DNA of 19,006 bases. It comes from JBFISM01 sp041608535. GTDB taxonomy: Bacteria; Actinomycetota; Acidimicrobiia; Spongiisociales; UBA5794. Shown piece by piece: positions 14,582 to 19,006 of the stretch (positions are counted from its first letter, which is position 1; every line of letters begins with the position of its first letter). The DNA lies in NCBI GenBank assembly GCA_041608535.1, contig JBFISM010000068.1:1-19006 (forward strand), written 5' to 3'. Under the pieces are notes generated by a model, which had not been told where the DNA came from, ran no database searches, and saw nothing but the letters and a program-made list of their open reading frames with translations. A program made the translations under genes and the position numbers.

Positions 14582-15367
14582 TTGACCGACGTTCGCATCG
14601 CCATTCAGCTGCACCCTCAGCACGCGTCCTACGCCGACATCCGCACCGCGGCCGCACACGCAGAGGACATCGGCGTCGATGTGCTCTACAACTGGGACCA
14701 CTTCTTCCCGTTGTACGGAGACCCCGACGGCGCCCACTTCGAGTGTTGGACGATGCTGGGAGCCTGGGCCGAGCAGACCGAGCGGATCAGGTTCGGCGCG
14801 TTGGTGACCTGCAACAGCTATCGCAACCCCCAGCTGCTCGCCGACATGGCCCGCACCGTCGACCACATCTCGGGTGGTCGTCTCATCTTCGGCATCGGCT
14901 CGGGTTGGTTCGAGCGGGACTACGAAGAGTACGGCTACGAGTTCGGCACTGCGGGGGGTCGCCTGGACGCCCTGGCAGCGGCGCTGCCCGTGATCAAAGA
15001 GCGCTGGCGCAAGCTCACCCCTCCACCGGTCAACGGCACGATCCCGATTCTCATCGGCGGAGGGGGCGAGAAGAAGACGTTGCGGATCGTGGCCGAGCAC
15101 GCCGACACCTGGCATGCGTTCGGCGACGTCGCCACCATGGCGCACAAGACGAAGGTGCTCGACAAGTGGTGTGCCGAGGTGGGCCGGGATCCAGCGTCCA
15201 TCGACCGGTCGGTGGGTATCCAAAGCGCCGAGGAGGGTCTCGCCGTGATGGACGACTACCACGCCCTCGGTTTCCGTGAGTTCACGCTGGGACTGAACGG
15301 CCCCGGCTACGACTTCACCGGTGTCGAGCTCCTGCTCGACTGGAGAGACGCCAAGAACGCACGGTGA
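14582..15367 (+). CDS. LLM-class (probably F420-dependent) oxidoreductase
   Basis: Luciferase-like monooxygenase-family proteins are TIM barrels that use FMN or coenzyme F420; actinobacterial members are often F420-dependent. The TTG start has GAGGAG 5 nt upstream and gives 261 residues beginning MTDVRIAIQLHPQHASY; an upstream in-frame GTG at 14531 is not preceded by a ribosome site. Family features are VLYNWDHFFPLYGDP, FECWTMLGAWAEQTERIRFG, LVTCNSYRNPQLLADMA, DHISGGRLIFGIGSGWFERD, and the cofactor loop IPILIGGGGEKKTLRIVAEHAD. It is somewhat short, having the minimal barrel. It overlaps the following dehydratase gene by 4 nt (GTGA), so the two are probably co-expressed. Substrate is not predictable; F420 rather than FMN use is inferred. 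Confidence 0.85.
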   Translation: MTDVRIAIQLHPQHASYADIRTAAAHAEDIGVDVLYNWDHFFPLYGDPDGAHFECWTMLGAWAEQTERIRFGALVTCNSYRNPQLLADMARTVDHISGGRLIFGIGSGWFERDYEEYGYEFGTAGGRLDALAAALPVIKERWRKLTPPPVNGTIPILIGGGGEKKTLRIVAEHADTWHAFGDVATMAHKTKVLDKWCAEVGRDPASIDRSVGIQSAEEGLAVMDDYHALGFREFTLGLNGPGYDFTGVELLLDWRDAKNAR

Positions 15368-16338
15368 CGACGACCGCCGACCCCATCGCCGCACCGACAT
15401 ACGACGACATCGTCGCCGCTCATGAACGGATCCGGCCATACGTGCACCGCACCCCGGTGGTGGTCTCTCGACTGCTCGATGCCTGGGTGGGCCACTCGGT
15501 GGTGCTCAAGACGGAGAACCTGCAGCGGGTCGGTGCGTTCAAGATTCGGGGTGCGACCAACGCGGTGCTCACCTTGCCATCGGACGCGGCCGGGCGCGGG
15601 GTTGCAGCCCACTCATCGGGAAACCATGCGGCGGCGCTGGCTCAGGCGGCGCACACCGCCGGGATCCCGGCATACATCGTCATGCCGGAAGATGCACCAC
15701 AGGTGAAGGTCGATGCCGTTCGTGGTTACGGCGCCGAGATCACGTTCTGCGACACGACCATCGAAAGCCGGACGGCGCGGCTCACCGAAGTGCTCGAGCG
15801 CACCGGGGCCACCGAGATCCACCCGTACGATGATCCGGCCGTCATCGCGGGACAGGGCACAGCGGCCATCGAGCTGCTCGAGGATGCAGCGCAACGGCTC
15901 GGGGTGAGGCTCGACGCCATCGTCGCCCCCATCGGGGGCGGTGGCCTCATCTCGGGAGTCTCGATCGCCGCTCATGCGCTCCAGCCCGACATCGAGATCA
16001 TCGGGGCCGAACCGCGGTTGGCAGACGATGCGGCGCGGTCGCTCGACACCGGGCAGATGCAGCCGCCGCTACCACCGCAAACCGTTGCCGACGGTCTGCG
16101 CACCGGGTTGAGCGAACGAACCTTCGCCGTGATCCGAGATCACGTGTCGACCATCGTTACCGTCAGTGAGGAGGAGATCGTCGAAGCGACACGCTTTGCC
16201 TGGATGCGCACCAAGCTCGTCATCGAGCCTTCCGGAGCCGTGCCCATCGCCGCCGTCCGCAAGCTCGGCGCTCCCCACCGCACCATCGGCGTCATCGTCA
16301 GCGGAGGCAATGTCGACATCGATGCACTGCCGTGGTGA
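15364..16338 (+). CDS. PLP-dependent threonine/serine dehydratase-like protein
   Basis: This 324-residue fold-type II PLP enzyme resembles catabolic threonine/serine dehydratases, serine racemase and hydroxyaspartate ammonia-lyase. The Schiff-base lysine is Lys60 in NLQRVGAFKIRGA. The substrate carboxylate loop is SSGNHAAALA (84-93), the phosphate-binding loop is GGGGLISG (191-198), and the PLP ring-nitrogen serine region is SGGN (313-316). No C-terminal ACT domain is present, so it is not the allosterically regulated biosynthetic IlvA type. The GTG at 15364 overlaps the LLM stop as GTGA. The gene converges with the MOSC fusion gene, 21 bp away. Exact substrate cannot be told from sequence; deaminase versus racemase activity is open. 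Confidence 0.9.
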   Translation: MTTTADPIAAPTYDDIVAAHERIRPYVHRTPVVVSRLLDAWVGHSVVLKTENLQRVGAFKIRGATNAVLTLPSDAAGRGVAAHSSGNHAAALAQAAHTAGIPAYIVMPEDAPQVKVDAVRGYGAEITFCDTTIESRTARLTEVLERTGATEIHPYDDPAVIAGQGTAAIELLEDAAQRLGVRLDAIVAPIGGGGLISGVSIAAHALQPDIEIIGAEPRLADDAARSLDTGQMQPPLPPQTVADGLRTGLSERTFAVIRDHVSTIVTVSEEEIVEATRFAWMRTKLVIEPSGAVPIAAVRKLGAPHRTIGVIVSGGNVDIDALPW

Positions 16339-16359
16339 GCAGACGCGCCTTGCGCAGCG

Positions 16360-17562
16360 TCACACCTTGCGGATCGTGTCTCTGATCCGCACCTCGCCTG
16401 AGCGTACGACCCGAGCATTGAGCCCGCGCAAGCGCATCTCCCGGCCAAGCGGCGAATTGACGAACTGGTGCGCGGCCTTGCCGAAGCGGCGTACGAACTT
16501 GCCGCAGCCCGTGTGCGGCACAGCAGTCACCTCGATGATCGCCGAGCCCACGGCGAGTCTCGTGCCGGCCGGCAGGTTGTCGACGCTCAGGTCGAGGTCG
16601 ACGTACAGCTGATCACCGGCGAGCGGCCAGCGATCTCTCGAGAGGGCGACGAGCCGCGCAACTCGGGCGTTCATCACGTTGAGTTGCATGTCGGGGTGGG
16701 CCCGACCATCTGGAGTGCTCGTGCTGCCCCGGGTCAGCCAATTGTCGCCGACGACCCCAACGGTGGTGTCGAGCTCGGCCACCGTGAGGACCTCGCGCTC
16801 GTTCTCGGCCGGCCGGCGGATGATGAGCTCGACCACACCTTCATCATGTGGCGAACGGCGGATCTCTTCGAGCCCGGCTTCCAGCTCCTCGGAGTTCAGA
16901 TGGCGGACCGTCTGGGGACGCCCATAGCCGGAGAGGTAGCTCGGTAGCCGAACACCGGCGGCCAAGCGAGGATCGTCTATCGGCTCGCCGGCATGCAGCC
17001 GGAGGGGGATGACTCCGGCCCAGATCGGGAGGGCGTGATCCTCCTCGTCATCGTGCGGCGGGCCGGTGCGGATCTTGGCGGATGCCTCGTCGAGCGGGAG
17101 CGCCACCACGAGCGTGCTCTTGATCTCCTGGGCCGTCGGACGTCGCGAATCCTCCCACCTGCCCCGGGACACGTGTTCGGTGAGGACCTCCAGGGCGCGG
17201 CGTTTCTCCTTCTCGTCTTCGACGATTCGAGGCGTCCCGTACACGACCACCGACCGGTAGTTCATCGAGCTGTGGAACGGGGCTCTGGCCATGACGATGC
17301 CATCGACGAGCGTGATCGCAACGCAGATCTCCTCACCGGATCGCATGGACCGCAGCAGCGCAGACGCAGGTGAACCGTGGAGATACAGCGTCGCCCCGTC
17401 CCGAGCGTGCAGCATCGGAATCACCGATGGAGTGGCGTCGCGAACGAAACCGACGTGACAGGCGAGCGCCTCGTCGACGATCGCCGCCACCGTGACGGGG
17501 TCGTACTCGCCGCGCTCGGCGAGCCGCCTGACCGTGGTGCGGGCGGACGGTGGTATCGCCAT
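16360..17562 (-). CDS. Fusion: flavin-nucleotide-binding (Pyridox_ox_2-like) domain plus MOSC domain
   Basis: The 400-residue protein joins two domains. Residues 1-190 match Pyridox_ox_2-like FMN-binding split-barrel proteins: RRLAERGEYD, AIVDEALACHVGFV, LYLHGSPASALL, TLVDGIVMARAPFHSSMNYR (84-103), and SAKIRTGPPHDDEEDHALPI (161-180) with WAGVIPL. Residues of about 225-400 form a MOSC domain: GVVGDNWLTRGS (269-280), HPDMQLNVMNARV (289-301), LAGDQLYVDLDLS, and PHTGCGKFVRRFGK (349-362) with the conserved Cys353. MOSC domains are tied to molybdenum cofactor and sulfur transfer; here the role is unknown. The reading frame is continuous through the junction (about 195-225). The ATG lacks a ribosome site but has TAGCCT 6 nt upstream. 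It starts 9 bp after the ATP-grasp gene on the same strand. Confidence 0.82.
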   Translation of the reverse strand: MAIPPSARTTVRRLAERGEYDPVTVAAIVDEALACHVGFVRDATPSVIPMLHARDGATLYLHGSPASALLRSMRSGEEICVAITLVDGIVMARAPFHSSMNYRSVVVYGTPRIVEDEKEKRRALEVLTEHVSRGRWEDSRRPTAQEIKSTLVVALPLDEASAKIRTGPPHDDEEDHALPIWAGVIPLRLHAGEPIDDPRLAAGVRLPSYLSGYGRPQTVRHLNSEELEAGLEEIRRSPHDEGVVELIIRRPAENEREVLTVAELDTTVGVVGDNWLTRGSTSTPDGRAHPDMQLNVMNARVARLVALSRDRWPLAGDQLYVDLDLSVDNLPAGTRLAVGSAIIEVTAVPHTGCGKFVRRFGKAAHQFVNSPLGREMRLRGLNARVVRSGEVRIRDTIRKV

Positions 17563-17568
17563 GCCGAG

Positions 17569-17574
17569 AGGCTA
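17569..17574 (-). promoter_or_regulatory. -10 box TAGCCT embedding the upstream gene's stop codon
   Basis: On the minus strand TAGCCT (17574-17569) ends 6 nt before the ATG at 17562, a leaderless layout. Its first three bases are also the TAG stop codon (17574-17572) of the ATP-grasp gene. The downstream gene could therefore have its own promoter inside the operon, or be translated by reinitiation. Confidence 0.42.
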
Positions 17575-18960
17575 GCCGTGGGTCGCTTGCGCCCCGGCGC
17601 CCGGTGCGACATCGGTAGCGGCCCCGAGCACAGGGAGCCCGAGGCCCCAAGCACCATCGAGCGTGGCCAGCGCCGCCACCACGTAGGGCGCAGTCGGTGG
17701 ACCCGGTTCGAACTTGCCGGCATCGAAGCGGAGCTGCACGTAGGCACCCGCCGGACCCTTGCCGGTCTCGGCGATGACGTCTGCCACGTTTTCGTCACAC
17801 ATGACCGCCTCACCCATGGAGAAGCAGAGGCCCGCTGTCTGCGGCGCCGGCTCTCCTGCGACCTGCACGTGGAGGCGGCACACCCTGTGCCGGTCGGCCG
17901 CCGGCAGGATCACGGACTCCACCCACCGGGCGGACACGTCGATATCGCCGGCAACCATTGCTCGACCCACCGCTTCCAGCGGGAATCCAGCCGACATCGC
18001 CTGGATCGCCACACCGGGGGAGAACCGTGGATTGAGCTCGGTGGGACGAAATCCGTCACCCGTCACGACTCCGTCGATCGAGAACGGACCGCGATAGTCG
18101 AGAGTCGTGCGCAGATGCTCGGCGGTGGTTGCCGCCACGTCTCGCATGTAGGTGCGCACGTGCCGGGGAGGGTCCCACAGAGTGGACGTTCCAGCGTAGA
18201 GCAGTTGCCGCGACGCCTGTGGTCGCAGGATCACCATCTCCACCGGTCGGAAAGCGGCCACCTCGGTAGCCGACGCGAAACCGTGGATCGAGCACGGGAT
18301 GCCCTCGAGAAACGGCATCACCCGAACTCGGTGCGCATGCTGCGACAACCACTCCAGCGCCTCGCGTGCGTCCTCATCGGACCGCACCCAGCGCAGGTAT
18401 TCGCCTCCGCCGTGCCACCCCTCGCGGTTGTCGGCGACCCACACCGTGCCGAGCGCACTCGCCAGCCTCCCCGCCGCCGCCGGAGCCTCCGCAACCGGCA
18501 CGACGGCCAAGGGACCATGGGCGACACCGACCGCATCCCACACCTGGTCGATGAGCGTCTTGTCCTCGAGTCGGCGCCACGCCGCGGGCGCCAGCCCGTA
18601 CGGGGTCCGTCCGAGGAGAAGTCCGCTGGGTGCGAGCGGATAGCCGTACACCAGCGCTTCCCGGCCCGGGTCGAGCTCATCGAGCGCAGCGAGTGTCTGC
18701 GGCGACGGCTCGACCACCGAGTCCGCAAAGGCGCGAATTCCACCCATGATGGTCTCGCCACGTGAACCAGTGAGAATCACTGGCACTTCGGGAGGATCGC
18801 CGATTCCCCTCGCCCCGGAGACCACGGCGACGACCTCGGCACCCCATCTGCGGAGTGCCTCGACACTGCGAGTTGCGCCGGTGGCGACATCGGTCGCCAC
18901 TACCCAGCGATGACCCCTGTAGATCGCGGCCAACTCTCGGTCGAGGCGATCCAGATCCAT
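17572..18960 (-). CDS. ATP-grasp superfamily protein, substrate unknown
   Basis: ATP-grasp enzymes ligate a carboxylate to an amine or thiol through an acyl-phosphate. The 462-residue protein has an N-terminal pre-ATP-grasp-like domain (WVVATDVATGATRSVEALRR, about 19-38). A candidate ATP-lysine segment follows (WRRLEDKTLIDQVWDAVG, 128-145). The catalytic signature is GPFSIDGVV (291-299) with TELNPRFSPG (307-316), where Glu308, Asn310 and Arg312 match the metal- and phosphate-binding E-x-N-x-R pattern. The C-terminal 120 residues (RHRVCRLHVQVAGEPAPQTA) are not recognised. It does not match biotin carboxylase, PurK, carbamoyl-phosphate synthetase or D-Ala ligase in arrangement. The ATG at 18960 has a TACGCT box 5 nt upstream. 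It is probably co-transcribed with the MOSC fusion gene. Confidence 0.75.
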   Translation of the reverse strand: MDLDRLDRELAAIYRGHRWVVATDVATGATRSVEALRRWGAEVVAVVSGARGIGDPPEVPVILTGSRGETIMGGIRAFADSVVEPSPQTLAALDELDPGREALVYGYPLAPSGLLLGRTPYGLAPAAWRRLEDKTLIDQVWDAVGVAHGPLAVVPVAEAPAAAGRLASALGTVWVADNREGWHGGGEYLRWVRSDEDAREALEWLSQHAHRVRVMPFLEGIPCSIHGFASATEVAAFRPVEMVILRPQASRQLLYAGTSTLWDPPRHVRTYMRDVAATTAEHLRTTLDYRGPFSIDGVVTGDGFRPTELNPRFSPGVAIQAMSAGFPLEAVGRAMVAGDIDVSARWVESVILPAADRHRVCRLHVQVAGEPAPQTAGLCFSMGEAVMCDENVADVIAETGKGPAGAYVQLRFDAGKFEPGPPTAPYVVAALATLDGAWGLGLPVLGAATDVAPGAGAQATHG

Positions 18961-18965
18961 GCCAC

Positions 18966-18971
18966 AGCGTA
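18966..18971 (-). promoter_or_regulatory. -10 box TACGCT, possible leaderless start of the ATP-grasp gene
   Basis: TACGCT (18971-18966 on the minus strand) ends 5 nt before the ATG at 18960, and no ribosome site is visible. The remaining bases to the window edge (18972-19006) show nothing recognisable. Confidence 0.35.
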
Positions 18972-19006
18972 ACGAAGGCTGCCGGCGGTAGGGCGGGATC
19001 GCAGCC

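Noticed and set aside
14375..15439. 354-codon open frame on the minus strand
   Set aside because: Antisense to the LLM oxidoreductase, whose family motifs are intact on the plus strand.
16345..16355. GCGC-CTT-GCGC hairpin between two convergent genes as a terminator
   Set aside because: The stem is only 4 bp and no T-tract follows on either strand.
17377..18765. 462-codon open frame on the plus strand
   Set aside because: Antisense to the ATP-grasp and fusion genes, Arg/His-rich with no recognisable domain; it is a shadow.

Overview
The window is about 19 kb of GC-rich, gene-dense actinobacterial DNA. I would place it in the Acidimicrobiia (Ilumatobacter-like), but only as an inference. The support is high GC, an F420-type luciferase-like oxidoreductase, a class F-like sortase next to a DUF4397 protein, an Eis-type acetyltransferase, and several genes that look leaderless (a TANNNT box 5-6 nt before the start codon). 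No rRNA, tRNA, CRISPR array, transposase, prophage or convincing rho-independent terminator was seen.

Layout. 1-1344 (-): 5' portion of sufB, cut by the window edge. 1529-2691 (+): a DUF2905 membrane protein coupled to a PstS-like lipoprotein. 2746-9826 (-): a nitrogen-assimilation block, gltB then gltD then a small membrane protein. gltB and gltD are separated by an unusual 585-bp spacer built from three copies (two direct, one inverted) of a ~130-bp repeat. gltB has a promoter, a ~125-nt leader with three hairpins, and a possible 42-codon upstream ORF that overlaps the gltB start. 10021-10470 (+): a short Rossmann-like protein divergent from gltB. 10514-13175 (-): a three-gene cell-surface cluster (DUF4397 protein, sortase, single-pass membrane protein) with a perfect 14-bp palindrome at its promoter. 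13263-14472 (-): an Eis-family acetyltransferase broken by one extra nucleotide. 14582-16338 (+): an LLM-class oxidoreductase overlapping a PLP-dependent threonine/serine dehydratase-like gene. 16360-18960 (-): an ATP-grasp protein followed by a fusion of a flavin-nucleotide-binding (Pyridox_ox_2-like) domain and a MOSC domain.

How the genes work together. SufB belongs to the iron-sulfur assembly scaffold, and GltB and GltD both need iron-sulfur clusters. GltB and GltD together form NADPH-dependent glutamate synthase. The DUF4397-sortase-membrane protein cluster is probably a surface-anchoring module. The LLM and dehydratase genes overlap by 4 nt and are probably co-translated. The most interesting non-coding signals are the repeat-filled gltB-gltD spacer and the structured gltB leader. 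All calls are from reading the sequence; no database search was possible.
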